Positions 1 through 8,117 are shown, numbered from the stretch's first letter. The stretch is DNA of 64,000 bases from Tepidiforma sp. (GCF_026003995.1 NZ_BPIG01000004.1:62001-126000), one strand, 5' to 3'. The notes: a model not told the origin generated them from the letters alone. Program-made: numbers and translations.

Positions 1-26
1 GGCTCGGCGAGCCGATTTTGCGGAGA

Positions 27-60
27 AGCGACGAGCCGGCGCCGGCGGAGGCCGGTCGCT
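27..60. other. GC-rich inverted repeat upstream of nrdJ
   Basis: The arms AGCGAC (27-32) and GTCGCT (55-60) enclose further complementary GCCGGC blocks, so this strand could fold into a strong hairpin. It could be the terminator of a gene lying before the window or a structured leader. I could not match it to the conserved boxes of a cobalamin riboswitch, although nrdJ encodes a B12-dependent enzyme. A second inverted repeat, CGGCCCC at 99-105 with GGGGCCG at 114-120, lies between the LexA-like box and the ribosome binding site. Confidence 0.4.
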
Positions 61-77
61 GGCAGCCCTAGACAGAA

Positions 78-91
78 AGAACAAACGTTCG
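78..91 (+). promoter_or_regulatory. LexA-like SOS box ahead of nrdJ
   Basis: The sequence AGAACAAACGTTCG fits the Gram-positive/Actinobacterial LexA operator pattern CGAAC-RNRY-GTTCG at every position but the first. The GAAC and GTTC arms are at 79-82 and 87-90. It lies about 50 bp before the nrdJ start codon, in the expected promoter zone. Damage-inducible ribonucleotide reductase is known in several bacteria. That this site is functional here is an inference. Confidence 0.5.
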
Positions 92-139
92 TAATCTACG
101 GCCCCACCCCGACGGGGCCGCCAACAAGGGAGGAAGGCC

Positions 140-2533
140 ATGGTCACCACGACGCACGATTTGCCCGGGCTTGGGGGCGACTTTCGCCCCGCGGAGCTTT
201 CGCACAACGCGAAGGTGGTGATCGAACGCCGGATTGCGAAGCGGAACGAGCAGGGCGACGCGGTCGAGACGCCGGATGAGGTGTTCCGCCGGGTGGCGCG
301 GAACCTGGCGGAAGCCGAGCTGCGGTTCGGCGGCACCGAACAGGACCGGGCCGCAGCCGAGGAGTCGTTCTACCGGCTGATGGCCTCGCTGGACTTCCTG
401 CCGAACTCGCCGACGCTGGTGAACGCGGGCCGTGAGCTGCAGCAGCTCTCGGCGTGCTTCGTCCTGCCGGTGCCGGATTCGATCGAAGGGATCTTCGAGG
501 CGATCAAGCAGACGGCGATCATCCACAAGTCGGGCGGCGGCACCGGCTTCGCGTTTTCGCGCCTGCGGCCGGCGAACGCGAAGGTGAAGACGACGATGGG
601 CGTGGCGAGCGGGCCGGTGTCGTTCATGAAGGTGTTCGATGCGGCGACGGAGGCGATCAAGCAGGGCGGCACCCGCCGCGGCGCGAACATGGGCATCCTC
701 CGCGTCGACCACCCGGACATCGATGAGTTCATCGAGATGAAGGCGGACATGACGACGCTGACGAACTTCAACATCAGCGTGGCCGTGACCGAGGCCTTCA
801 TGGAGGCGCTGGAGCGCGGGACGACGTACGACATCATCGACCCGCAGACGGGCGAGCCGATGGGCAAGCGCGACGCCCGCGAGGTGTGGGAGAAGATGGT
901 GCGGAACGCGTGGAAGAACGGCGACCCGGGCGTCGTGTTCATCGACCGGATCAACGCGGGGCGGGCGAACCCGGTGCCGAAGCGCGGCCCGATCGAATCG
1001 ACGAACCCGTGCGGCGAGCAGCCGCTCTACCCGCACGACTCGTGCAACCTCGGCTCGATCAACCTGAAGCAGTTCACGGTCGGCGAGCCGGGCGCGAAGC
1101 GGGTGGACTACGACCGGCTGCGGACGACGGTCTGGCGGTGCGTGCACATGCTGGACAACGTCATCGAGATGAACGCCTACCCGATCCCGGAGATCGCGGA
1201 GACGTCGCACGCCATCCGGCGCATCGGGCTGGGGGTGATGGGCTGGGCGGACATGCTCATCGACCTGCGCATCCCGTACAACTCGGAGACGGCGCTGCAG
1301 CTGGCGCGCGACGTGATGTCGTTCATCCAGAAGGAAGCGGACGCGGCGAGCGAGCAGCTGGCGCGGGTGCGCGGCAACTTCCCGGACTGGGCGGATTCGA
1401 TCTACGGGCCGAAGGGGCCGGAGGGGCCGCGCCCGATGCGGAACGCGACGCGGACGACGATCGCGCCGACGGGCACGCTGAGCATCATCGCAAACTGCTC
1501 GGGCGGCATCGAGCCGGTGTTCGCGCTGGCGTTCATCCGCTCGCACTACCTGGACAAGAACGACCCGACGAAGCGGACCGAGCTGACCGAGGTGAACGAG
1601 CAGTTCGAAGCGGTGGCGCGGGCGGAGGGCTTCTACAGCGACGAGCTGATGCGATTCCTCGCTGAAGGCGGCCACCTCGCCGAGCGGCCGGAAGTGCCGC
1701 AGTGGGTGAAGGAGGTCTTCGTCACGGCGCACGAGATCGCGCCGGAGTGGCACGTCCGCATGCAGGCGGCCTTCCAGCAGTTCACCGACAACGCGGTCTC
1801 GAAGACCATCAACTTCCCGAACTCGGCGACGGTCGACGACGTGCGGATTTCGTACGAGCTGGCATACCGGACGGGCTGCAAGGGCATCACCATCTACCGG
1901 GACGGCTCGCGCGAGTTCCAGGTGCTGAAGCACGCAGAGAAGTCGGACGCCGAGAAAGCGGTCGAGGCGGCGCAGGCGATCGTGGCGCAGGCCTCCGGGC
2001 CGGTCCGGCGGCGGCTGCCGGACGAGCGGCAGGCGATCACGCACAAGTTCCGGGTCGGAGAACAGGAAGGCTACATGACGGTCGGCCTGTTCGAAGACGG
2101 GACGCCGGGCGAGGTGTTCATCAACGTTTCGAAGCAGGGGTCGACCGTTTCGGGGCTGATGGACACCGTGGCGATGCTGACGAGCTACGCGCTGCAGTAC
2201 GGCGTGCCGCTCTCGGAGCTGGCCTCGAAGCTGAAGAACACGCGGTTCGAGCCGAGCGGCCCGACGAGCAACAAGGAGATCCCGATCGCGACGAGCATCG
2301 TGGACTACGTGTTCCGGTGGCTGGAGCTGAAGTTCGGCGGTTCGAAGGCGGCGGCGCAGCCGGCGCTCATCCCGCCGGACCTCGTGGTGGAGAGCACGGG
2401 CCCGAGCGTGGCGGCGAAGCTGCACAGCGACGCGGTCGCGAGCGGGGTCGGCTGCCCGGAATGCGGCGCGGTGCTGTACTACGCGGAGGGCTGCCTCGTC
2501 TGCCACAACTGCTTCTACAACAAGTGCGGCTGA
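140..2533 (+). CDS. nrdJ: Adenosylcobalamin-dependent (class II) ribonucleotide reductase
   Basis: This enzyme reduces ribonucleotides to deoxyribonucleotides in the cytoplasm, using a B12-generated thiyl radical instead of oxygen- or glycyl-radical chemistry. The 797-residue protein has the class II layout. Cys106 (in SACFVLP) and the NPCGE motif with Cys291/Glu293 form the active site, and PTGTLSIIANCSGGIEP is the substrate-binding loop region. The C-terminal 30 residues carry a CPEC...CLVCHNC...C cysteine cluster typical of the shuttle-thiol/zinc tail. The start follows a good GGGAGGAAGG ribosome binding site. It is monocistronic, with a LexA-like box upstream and a strong hairpin downstream. 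The family is clear; damage control through the upstream box is inferred. Confidence 0.96.
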   Translation: MVTTTHDLPGLGGDFRPAELSHNAKVVIERRIAKRNEQGDAVETPDEVFRRVARNLAEAELRFGGTEQDRAAAEESFYRLMASLDFLPNSPTLVNAGRELQQLSACFVLPVPDSIEGIFEAIKQTAIIHKSGGGTGFAFSRLRPANAKVKTTMGVASGPVSFMKVFDAATEAIKQGGTRRGANMGILRVDHPDIDEFIEMKADMTTLTNFNISVAVTEAFMEALERGTTYDIIDPQTGEPMGKRDAREVWEKMVRNAWKNGDPGVVFIDRINAGRANPVPKRGPIESTNPCGEQPLYPHDSCNLGSINLKQFTVGEPGAKRVDYDRLRTTVWRCVHMLDNVIEMNAYPIPEIAETSHAIRRIGLGVMGWADMLIDLRIPYNSETALQLARDVMSFIQKEADAASEQLARVRGNFPDWADSIYGPKGPEGPRPMRNATRTTIAPTGTLSIIANCSGGIEPVFALAFIRSHYLDKNDPTKRTELTEVNEQFEAVARAEGFYSDELMRFLAEGGHLAERPEVPQWVKEVFVTAHEIAPEWHVRMQAAFQQFTDNAVSKTINFPNSATVDDVRISYELAYRTGCKGITIYRDGSREFQVLKHAEKSDAEKAVEAAQAIVAQASGPVRRRLPDERQAITHKFRVGEQEGYMTVGLFEDGTPGEVFINVSKQGSTVSGLMDTVAMLTSYALQYGVPLSELASKLKNTRFEPSGPTSNKEIPIATSIVDYVFRWLELKFGGSKAAAQPALIPPDLVVESTGPSVAAKLHSDAVASGVGCPECGAVLYYAEGCLVCHNCFYNKCG

Positions 2534-2557
2534 GCTGACCGGCCGGACGCCGCAGCG

Positions 2558-2593
2558 CAGGAGGGGCGCGGGGATTCTCCCGCGCCCCTCCTG
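2558..2593 (+). terminator. Hairpin terminator of nrdJ
   Basis: A 15-bp perfect GC-rich stem (CAGGAGGGGCGCGGG at 2558-2572 with its complement at 2579-2593) and a 6-nt loop follow the nrdJ stop by 25 nt. There is no real T tract, only CCGTTCG, so it may work as an intrinsic terminator only in part. Confidence 0.65.
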
Positions 2594-2632
2594 CCGTTCG
2601 ACAGCGGGGCGGAGGGCCGCCACAATCGAGCC

Positions 2633-2896
2633 ATGGGGTTCTACTACGGGCCGAGCTCGCCGCAGGATGACCCGCCGCCGGGCTCGTGGAAAGAGACGTT
2701 CGTCATCATCTGGGTCGTGTTCAAGACGCTGGCCCTGCCGCTCGGCCTGCTGTTCGGCGCCATCCTGGGGTTCGTCATCGTGCTCTGGGCGTTCCTGACC
2801 TCGGCGCTGCTGGGGCTCGCGCTGCTCGGGCTGATCGTGGCAGCCGTCGTCGCGCGCGGGGTTTGGGAAGCGCGGCACCCGCCGGACCTGCCGTGA
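2633..2896 (+). CDS. Small membrane protein of unknown function
   Basis: This is an 87-residue protein with two predicted membrane segments: about residues 24-50 (VIIWVVFKTLALPLGLLFGA...) and about 52-75 (a run of Leu/Ala/Val). A proline-rich N-terminal tail precedes them and a short C-terminal tail ends in HPPDLP. I do not recognise the family. Its stop overlaps the GTG start of the yggS-type gene by 4 nt (GTGA), so the two are very probably co-transcribed at the head of the yggS-proC-yggT cluster. Translational coupling and the hydrophobic pattern argue that it is a real gene. Confidence 0.7.
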   Translation: MGFYYGPSSPQDDPPPGSWKETFVIIWVVFKTLALPLGLLFGAILGFVIVLWAFLTSALLGLALLGLIVAAVVARGVWEARHPPDLP

Positions 2897-3588
2897 CGGC
2901 TGCGACGACGTCGATCGCCGACCGGGCCGCCGGGGTGCGGCAGCGCATCGCGCGGGCGTGCGAGCGCGCGGGGCGGGACCCGGGCGAGGTCCGGCTGATT
3001 GCGGTGAGCAAGACGTTCGGGCCGGAGGCAGTTGCCGAGGCGCTGGCCGCGGGGGTGACGGACTTCGGCGAAAACCGGGTGCAGGAAGCGCTGCCAAAGA
3101 TTGCGGCGGTCGCGGGTGTCGCCGCCGAGCGCGGGCTGCCGGCGCCGCGCTGGCACATGGTGGGGCACCTGCAATCGAACAAGGCCCGGGCGGCCGCGGG
3201 GGCCTTTGCTATACTCCACGGCATCGATTCGACCCGCCTCCTGGACGTGCTGGAGCGTACCGCCGGGGACCGCATCATCCCCGTGCTGCTCGAAGTGAAC
3301 GTCGCCGGCGAAGCGACGAAGTACGGCTTCGCGCCGGACGATGTGGCGGCCGCCTTGGCGTATGCGCGGGGACTCAGCCGGGTGCGGGTCGAAGGGCTGA
3401 TGACGGTTGCGCCGCCGGTCCGCGACCCCGAGGAGGCGCGGCCGGTGTTTCGCCAACTGGCAGGCCTGGCACGCGAGTGCGGCCTGCGCGAGCTGTCGAT
3501 GGGCATGACCGGCGACTTCGAGGTCGCCATCGAAGAAGGAGCGACGATGGTGCGCATCGGCCGGGCGATTTTCGGAGAACGGGCATGA
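2893..3588 (+). CDS. yggS: YggS/PROSC-family pyridoxal phosphate homeostasis protein
   Basis: This 231-residue protein binds PLP in a single alanine-racemase-like TIM barrel and buffers cellular PLP and amino-acid balance; it has no known catalytic activity. Visible family motifs are LIAVSKTF with the PLP-binding lysine near residue 38, the FGENRVQEA block, HMVGHLQSNK, and the C-terminal LSMGMTGDFEVAIEEGATMVRIGRAIFG that contacts phosphate. The GTG start at 2893 gives the family's usual length; a longer reading adds an unrelated N-terminus that shadows the preceding gene. It overlaps proC by 4 nt. The yggS-proC-yggT order is a classic conserved bacterial neighbourhood. Confidence 0.93.
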   Translation: MTAATTSIADRAAGVRQRIARACERAGRDPGEVRLIAVSKTFGPEAVAEALAAGVTDFGENRVQEALPKIAAVAGVAAERGLPAPRWHMVGHLQSNKARAAAGAFAILHGIDSTRLLDVLERTAGDRIIPVLLEVNVAGEATKYGFAPDDVAAALAYARGLSRVRVEGLMTVAPPVRDPEEARPVFRQLAGLARECGLRELSMGMTGDFEVAIEEGATMVRIGRAIFGERA

Positions 3589-4376
3589 AGGCAGCGATCG
3601 TCGGCGGCGGCGTGATGGGCGAGGCGCTCCTCGCCGGGGCGCTGGACCGCGGCATCTTCGAACCGGCGGATGTGACCGTCGTCGAAAAGGTCGAGGCGCG
3701 CCGGACGCAGCTCCGCGCGGCGTACGGCATCGAGGCGACGGGCGATTTCGGGCCGATGGGCGATGCGGGGCTCGTGGTCCTCGCGGTGAAGCCGCAGGAG
3801 CTGGCGACGGTCAAAGGCAGGGTGCGGCCGGGCGCGCTCATCCTCTCGATCATGGCGGGGGTGCGGATCGCCACGATCCAGGCGGCGTTCGACCACCCGT
3901 TCGTCGTGCGGGCGATGCCGAACACGCCGGCCGCGATCCGGGCCGGGATGACGGCCTGGACGGCTGCGCCGGCGGTGACGGTCGAACAGCGGAGCGTGGC
4001 GCGCCAGCTGCTGGGCGCGATCGGCCGCGAGGTGTACGTGGACGACGAGCGGAAGGTCGACATGGCAACGGCGGTGAGCGGGAGCGGGCCGGCGTACGTG
4101 TTCCTGTTCATCGAGGCGCTCATCGAAGGGGCGGTCACGGTCGGGCTGCCGCGTGCGCAGGCCGAGGAGCTGGTGGTGCAGACGGTGCTGGGCGCGGCGC
4201 AGTACGCGCAGGAGAGCGGGAAGAGCGCCGCCGAGCTGCGGGCGATGGTCACGTCGCCGGCGGGTACGACCGCGGCGGGGCTGCTCGAGCTGGAGAAGGG
4301 CGCGCTGCGCGCATCGGTCATCGAAGCGGTCCGGGCCGCGTTCGCGCGGGCAGTCGAACTCGGGGGGCCGGCGTGA
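3585..4376 (+). CDS. proC: Pyrroline-5-carboxylate reductase
   Basis: ProC catalyses the last step of proline synthesis, the NAD(P)H-dependent reduction of pyrroline-5-carboxylate in the cytoplasm. The 263-residue protein begins with the Rossmann motif GGGVMGEAL. It then has the VKPQEL segment, the VRAMPNTPAAIRAGMTAW block, and the dimerisation/active-site signature AVSGSGPAYVFLFIEAL followed by SPAGTTAAGLLELEKG, as in typical ProC. The ATG at 3585 overlaps the stop of yggS (ATGA), and its own stop overlaps the GTG of the next gene. Length and motifs are normal for the family. Confidence 0.95.
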   Translation: MKAAIVGGGVMGEALLAGALDRGIFEPADVTVVEKVEARRTQLRAAYGIEATGDFGPMGDAGLVVLAVKPQELATVKGRVRPGALILSIMAGVRIATIQAAFDHPFVVRAMPNTPAAIRAGMTAWTAAPAVTVEQRSVARQLLGAIGREVYVDDERKVDMATAVSGSGPAYVFLFIEALIEGAVTVGLPRAQAEELVVQTVLGAAQYAQESGKSAAELRAMVTSPAGTTAAGLLELEKGALRASVIEAVRAAFARAVELGGPA

Positions 4377-4633
4377 ACCCGGCGATCGCGCAGCTGTTCA
4401 CGCTCTTCCTCTGGCTGCTCATCCTCGCGATTTTCCTGCGGTCGCTGATGAGCTGGTTCCCGATCGGCCAGGACAACGAGGTCGCGCGGCTGCTCTACCG
4501 CATCACGGAGCCGCTGCTGGAGCCGGTGCGGCGGGTACTGCCGCGGACGGGGTTCATCGACTTTTCCGGGATGGTGGTGATCATCCTGCTGTACGTGATG
4601 ATTTCGGTGGTGCAGCGGGCCGCGGCGCAATGA
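4373..4633 (+). CDS. yggT: YggT-family integral membrane protein, copy 1
   Basis: This is an 86-residue protein with two hydrophobic helices (about 8-28 and 62-82). Between them is the YggT signature SWFPIGQDN...LLYRITEPLLEPVRRVLP. Members are small membrane proteins often encoded beside proC and yggS and implicated in cell-division or osmotic functions; the biochemical role is not established. The GTG start overlaps the proC stop. A second, diverged copy lies 61 nt downstream, which suggests a tandem duplication. Confidence 0.85.
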   Translation: MNPAIAQLFTLFLWLLILAIFLRSLMSWFPIGQDNEVARLLYRITEPLLEPVRRVLPRTGFIDFSGMVVIILLYVMISVVQRAAAQ

Positions 4634-4694
4634 TGACGGGGGCTTCACCGGCCGATCTGGTAAGCTGAGAGGAGCGACGCCGGGGGGTCGAGCC

Positions 4695-4958
4695 ATCAAT
4701 CCGTACGTTGCCCAGCTGACGTTTACCTGGCTGAACATCCTGACCTGGGCGATCATCGCGCGGGCGCTGCTCAGCTGGCTCCCGGTCGACCAGGCAAGCC
4801 CGCTGTACCAGCTGCTGTTCCGCGTGACGGAGCCGATCATCGACCCGTTCCGGCGGGTGATGCCGCGGGCCGGGATGATCGACCTCTCGCCGATGATGGC
4901 GATCCTGGCGCTGCTCGTGATGCAACAGCTGGTCGCGATGCTGGTGGCCCCGGCCTGA
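4695..4958 (+). CDS. YggT-family integral membrane protein, copy 2, apparent ATC start
   Basis: The reading frame encodes about 87 residues aligned with copy 1: NPYVAQLTFTWLNIL..., then ALLSWLPVDQASPLYQLLFRVTEPIIDPFRRVMP, then a second hydrophobic helix. No ATG, GTG or TTG lies in frame at the position that matches copy 1. The codon there is ATC (4695), preceded by GAGAGGAG and GGGGGG stretches. Either it starts at this rare ATC codon, or at an upstream CTG (4665) that would add ten residues. A TAAGCT box (4661-4666) could be its own -10 element. The protein homology is clear; the start is uncertain. Confidence 0.75.
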   Translation: MNPYVAQLTFTWLNILTWAIIARALLSWLPVDQASPLYQLLFRVTEPIIDPFRRVMPRAGMIDLSPMMAILALLVMQQLVAMLVAPA

Positions 4959-5028
4959 ACGGCGATGGAGCCGGCCGGGGGCCTGCGCGGCACTCGATCC
5001 GAGCGGGCGGCGGTGTGACACTTTCCCT

Positions 5029-5949
5029 GTGAGCAGCGCAATCGCGGCGCGGGAGATTCGGCGGAGTTACGGCGACCGCGCCGCGCTGGATGGATTCACC
5101 CTGGAGGTCCCTGCGGGGTCGATATTCGGGGTCCTCGGGCCGAACGGGAGCGGGAAGAGCACGTTCCTCGCGCTCGTCGCCGGGGCCGAGCGGCCCCCGA
5201 GCGGCACGCTGACGATCCTCGGCGAAGCGCCGCACCCGCGCCTGCGGGCGCGCATCGGCACGGTCTTCCAGGAGAACGCTTCGGACCCCTTGATGAGCCC
5301 GCGCGAGTATCTGCTGTTCGCGGCGACCCTGTTCGGTGTCGACGGCGGGACGGCGCGGCGGAGGGCGGACGAGCTGCTGGAGCGGTTCGGCCTCGCCGGG
5401 CGCGCGAACGACCCGATCAGCACGCTCTCCGGCGGGACGCGGCGGCGGCTGGAGGCGGCGCGCGCGCTGCTCCACCGGCCGGAGCTGCTGCTGCTCGACG
5501 AGCCGACGACCGGGGTCGACCCGGAAGAGCGGCGGCTGCTCTGGGAGACGGTGCGGGCCGAGCGGGGCGGTGCGACGGTGCTGCTGGCGACGAACGACCT
5601 CCACGAGGCGGACGCCGTCTGCGACCTCGTGGCGTTCGTGCAGGCCGGACGGGTGGTCGCGGCGGGGGCGCCGGCGGAGCTGAAGCGCGACCTGCGCCGC
5701 CAGGCGGTGCGCGTGGAGCTGAACGCGCCGGACCCGGGCACGGTCGAGCGCATCGCCGCCGAGGCGGGCCTCGACCGGGTGACGGTGCTCGATGGCGAGG
5801 TGCTGGTGATGACGGACGATGCGACGGCGCTGGTGCCGCGGCTGTTCGCTGCCGCGGGGAACGCGATCCGGGGGCTGCGCATCGAAGAAGCTTCGCTCGA
5901 GGATGCGTACTTCCAGTACATCCAGCGGCGCGCGGAGGCAGTACGGTGA
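5029..5949 (+). CDS. ABC-2 type exporter, ATP-binding protein
   Basis: This is the 306-residue ATPase of a two-gene exporter; the substrate is unknown (drug or polyketide efflux and surface-polymer export are the usual roles). Visible motifs are Walker A GPNGSGKST near residue 40, the Q-loop FQENAS, the signature LSGGTRRRLEAARAL, Walker B LLLLDEPTTGVD, and an H-loop region where the usual His is within TNDLHEAD. A C-terminal DUF4162-like regulatory segment of about 80 residues follows. The GTG start at 5029 is used; it is preceded by little Shine-Dalgarno sequence. Its stop overlaps the GTG of the permease gene. Confidence 0.9.
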   Translation: MSSAIAAREIRRSYGDRAALDGFTLEVPAGSIFGVLGPNGSGKSTFLALVAGAERPPSGTLTILGEAPHPRLRARIGTVFQENASDPLMSPREYLLFAATLFGVDGGTARRRADELLERFGLAGRANDPISTLSGGTRRRLEAARALLHRPELLLLDEPTTGVDPEERRLLWETVRAERGGATVLLATNDLHEADAVCDLVAFVQAGRVVAAGAPAELKRDLRRQAVRVELNAPDPGTVERIAAEAGLDRVTVLDGEVLVMTDDATALVPRLFAAAGNAIRGLRIEEASLEDAYFQYIQRRAEAVR

Positions 5950-6734
5950 GCGGGGTGCGTGCCGCGGCGGCGATCGCGCTGCGCGACCTGATGGGCGTGG
6001 CCCGGGCGCGGTCGCAGCTCTACTCCTCGGTGCTGACGCCGCTGCTGTTCCTCGTCTTCCTCGGCAACGGCGTTTCGCACGGGCTGGAGCCGGCGGCGCT
6101 GCCGGCGGGGAACTTTACGGCGTACCTCGTGGCGGGGACGGTGGTGATGACGTCGGTGTTCTCGTCGACGTTTTCGTCGGCGTCGTACTACCGGGACCGG
6201 GACAGCGGGTTCCTGCGGCTGCTGCTCTCGAGCCCGCATTCGCCGCGGACGGTGATGCTGGGGAAGTCGCTGGCGGCGATGACGATTGGGGCGCTGCAGG
6301 CGGCGCTGGTGCTGGCGGTCGCCGCGCCGTTCGTGGATTTCGGCTGGCAGTACGGCATCGGCGGCGGCATCGCGCTCGCGCTGCTGACGGTGGTGCTGCT
6401 GAACCTGATGCTGACGGGGCTGGCGCAGGCGCTGGCGACGCGGGTGCATTCGATGCAGGGGTTCCATCTGGTGATGAACCTCGCGCTCTTCCCGCTGCTG
6501 TTCTTCTCGGGCGCCTTCTTCCCGGTCGACGGGCTGCCGGCGTGGATGAAGGTGCTGGCCTACGTGAACCCGCTGACCTACGCGGTCGACGGGCTGCAGC
6601 TGGCGACCTACGCGACGGGCAGCGGCGGCTTCATCGGCTACGGCATCGATTTCGCGGTGCTGGGTGTGCTCGGCGCTGCCGTGTACGGGCTCGGACTCAG
6701 CCGGGTGCCGAAGCTCACGTATTCGGGCCAGTAG
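5946..6734 (+). CDS. ABC-2 type exporter, permease protein
   Basis: This 262-residue integral membrane protein has six predicted transmembrane helices and the ABC2 family signature near the C-terminal half (NLALFPLLFFSGAFFPVDGLPAWMKVLAYVNPLTYAVDGLQ). It forms the channel for the ATPase encoded immediately upstream, and the two genes overlap by 4 nt. It has the layout of DrrB/NodJ-like permeases. The transported compound cannot be told from sequence. A perfect hairpin follows before the convergent rplT gene. Confidence 0.9.
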   Translation: MSGVRAAAAIALRDLMGVARARSQLYSSVLTPLLFLVFLGNGVSHGLEPAALPAGNFTAYLVAGTVVMTSVFSSTFSSASYYRDRDSGFLRLLLSSPHSPRTVMLGKSLAAMTIGALQAALVLAVAAPFVDFGWQYGIGGGIALALLTVVLLNLMLTGLAQALATRVHSMQGFHLVMNLALFPLLFFSGAFFPVDGLPAWMKVLAYVNPLTYAVDGLQLATYATGSGGFIGYGIDFAVLGVLGAAVYGLGLSRVPKLTYSGQ

Positions 6735-6761
6735 GGGCCAGGCGCGCGGCAATGACGAAAC

Positions 6762-6786
6762 GGGGACGATGCAGTGCATCGTCCCC
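6762..6786. terminator. Bidirectional hairpin between the ABC exporter and rplT
   Basis: GGGGACGATGCA (6762-6773) and TGCATCGTCCCC (6775-6786) form a perfect palindrome centred on one base. It lies in the 81-bp gap between two convergent genes, so it is well placed to end transcripts from both sides. There is no T tract on either strand. Confidence 0.65.
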
Positions 6787-6815
6787 GCGGTGGGACACTT
6801 CGGCGGGCCCGGGGT

Positions 6816-7175
6816 TCAGGACGCGAGGGCGGCGCGGGCCTGTTCGGCGAGCTTCGCGAACGCGTCGGGCCGGGTGACGGCGAGGTCGGCGAGCATCTTC
6901 CGGTCGAGGTCGACGCCGGCCTTCTTGAGGCCGCCGATGAGGCGGCTGTAGGTGAGGCCGTTGAGGCGGGCCGCGGCGTTGATGCGGACGATCCAGAGTT
7001 CGCGGAAGTCGCCTTTGCGGTCGCGGCGGTCTTCGTAGCTGTAGCGCAGCGCATGGAGCATGCTCTCGTTGGCGCGGCGGAACAGCCGGTGGCGCTGGCC
7101 GGCGTGGCCCTTGGTGAGGGCGAGAACTTTCTTATGTCGGCGATGGGCGGTGACGCCCCGCTTGACGCGGCTCAT
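6816..7175 (-). CDS. rplT: 50S ribosomal protein L20
   Basis: L20 binds 23S rRNA early in large-subunit assembly and in many bacteria feeds back on its own operon mRNA. The 119-residue protein is full length and shows the basic N-terminus [18 protein letters not shown], the [42 protein letters not shown] core and the C-terminal [22 protein letters not shown]. It is the last gene of infC-rpmI-rplT, 24 nt after rpmI, an order conserved across bacteria. Confidence 0.98.
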   Translation of the reverse strand: MSRVKRGVTAHRRHKKVLALTKGHAGQRHRLFRRANESMLHALRYSYEDRRDRKGDFRELWIVRINAAARLNGLTYSRLIGGLKKAGVDLDRKMLADLAVTRPDAFAKLAEQARAALAS

Positions 7176-7199
7176 AGGTCAATCTCCGGTGGGTGCGGG

Positions 7200-7400
7200 T
7201 CAGCCCTGCCCGGCGAGGAGCCGGCGGACGAGCTTCGTGTGGGAGCTGGCGACCTCGACGGTGCGGCTGTAGAGGACGTTGACGGGACCGCGCTTCTTCC
7301 GGCGGAAGTTGTTGCGGCTGCCGTACATCCGCATGATCTTGCCGCCGCCGGTTACGCGGAAGCGGGAGGCGGCGCCTTTGTGGGTCTTGAGCTTGGGCAT
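7200..7400 (-). CDS. rpmI: 50S ribosomal protein L35
   Basis: This 66-residue basic protein of the large subunit has the family core MPKLKTHKGAASRFRVTGGGKIMR and the YSRTVEVA...VRRLLAGQ tail. It sits three nucleotides after the infC stop and is followed by rplT, so it belongs to the standard translation-initiation/L35/L20 operon. Confidence 0.97.
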   Translation of the reverse strand: MPKLKTHKGAASRFRVTGGGKIMRMYGSRNNFRRKKRGPVNVLYSRTVEVASSHTKLVRRLLAGQG

Positions 7401-7403
7401 CGG

Positions 7404-8117
7404 TTACTCCTCGTCGGCGTCGTCGCCGTCATCGTCGTCGATGTCGTGGTCGTCGTCGCCGACGACCGGGGCAGCTGCGGCGGCCGCTGCGATGGCCGCC
7501 TCCTCCTCCTCATCGGAGGGTTTGCCGCTGGCGGCGGGCTGCTGGGCGGCGGCCTTGGCCAGGGCAGCGATCTTTTTCTTGTCGGGCGCGAGGATGACGG
7601 TCATGTGGCGGCCTTCGAGCGTGGCCTCTTTTTCGACGGTCGCGATGTTTTCGAGGCTCTTCACGACGCGGTCGATGAGGGCTTTGCCGATCTGTGGGTG
7701 GGTGATTTCCCGCCCGCGGAACATCACCGTGACTTTGACCTTGTCCCCCTCCTTGAGGAGCTTCGCGGCGGTCCGGGTCTTGAAGTCGATATCGTGGTCG
7801 TCGATTTTCGGCTTCATGCGGACTTCGCGAAGCTGGACGTTTTGCTGGTGTTTGCGTGCCTCGCGCTCTTTCTTCGATTGTTCGTATTTGAAGCGGCCGA
7901 AGTCCATGAGCCGGGCGACGGGCGGGCTGGCCTGGGCGGCAACCTCGACGAGGTCGACGTCGCGCTGGCGGGCCATCGCGAGCGCCTCCGAGGTCTTGAC
8001 GATGCCGATCTGGCGGCCCTCTTCGTCGATCAGGCGGACTTCCGGAACGCGGATGCGCTCGTTGATCCGTGGCTCCGGCGGTGCCGGCCGTGGTGGAACC
8101 TTAGGTCGTCTCCTCAA
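7404..8117 (-). CDS. infC: Translation initiation factor IF-3 with an acidic C-terminal tail
   Basis: IF-3 binds the 30S subunit, checks start-codon pairing and prevents premature 50S joining. The sequence has the N-domain EPRINERIRVPEVRLIDEEGRQIGI, the linker, and the C-domain EVRMKPKIDDHDIDFKTR...VMFRGREITHPQIGKALI. After the usual end there is an extension of about 60 residues of Ala runs and Asp/Glu (ending DDHDIDDDDGDDADEE). I chose the TTG at 8117: a TAGCAT -10 box lies at 8156-8151, so a GTG at 8150 would lie upstream of the transcript start, and GGGGAG precedes the TTG. The GTG at 8150 remains an alternative. Confidence 0.93.
   Translation of the reverse strand: MRRRPKVPPRPAPPEPRINERIRVPEVRLIDEEGRQIGIVKTSEALAMARQRDVDLVEVAAQASPPVARLMDFGRFKYEQSKKEREARKHQQNVQLREVRMKPKIDDHDIDFKTRTAAKLLKEGDKVKVTVMFRGREITHPQIGKALIDRVVKSLENIATVEKEATLEGRHMTVILAPDKKKIAALAKAAAQQPAASGKPSDEEEEAAIAAAAAAAPVVGDDDHDIDDDDGDDADEE

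Noticed and set aside
1..139. Possible cobalamin riboswitch before nrdJ
   Set aside because: The conserved B12 box and core sequences are not visible. The available leader is too short unless most of it lies before the window.
68..3097. Very long open reading frame antisense to nrdJ and the yggS region
   Set aside because: It is an Arg/Pro/His-rich shadow produced by high GC content. The other strand carries clear, motif-bearing genes.
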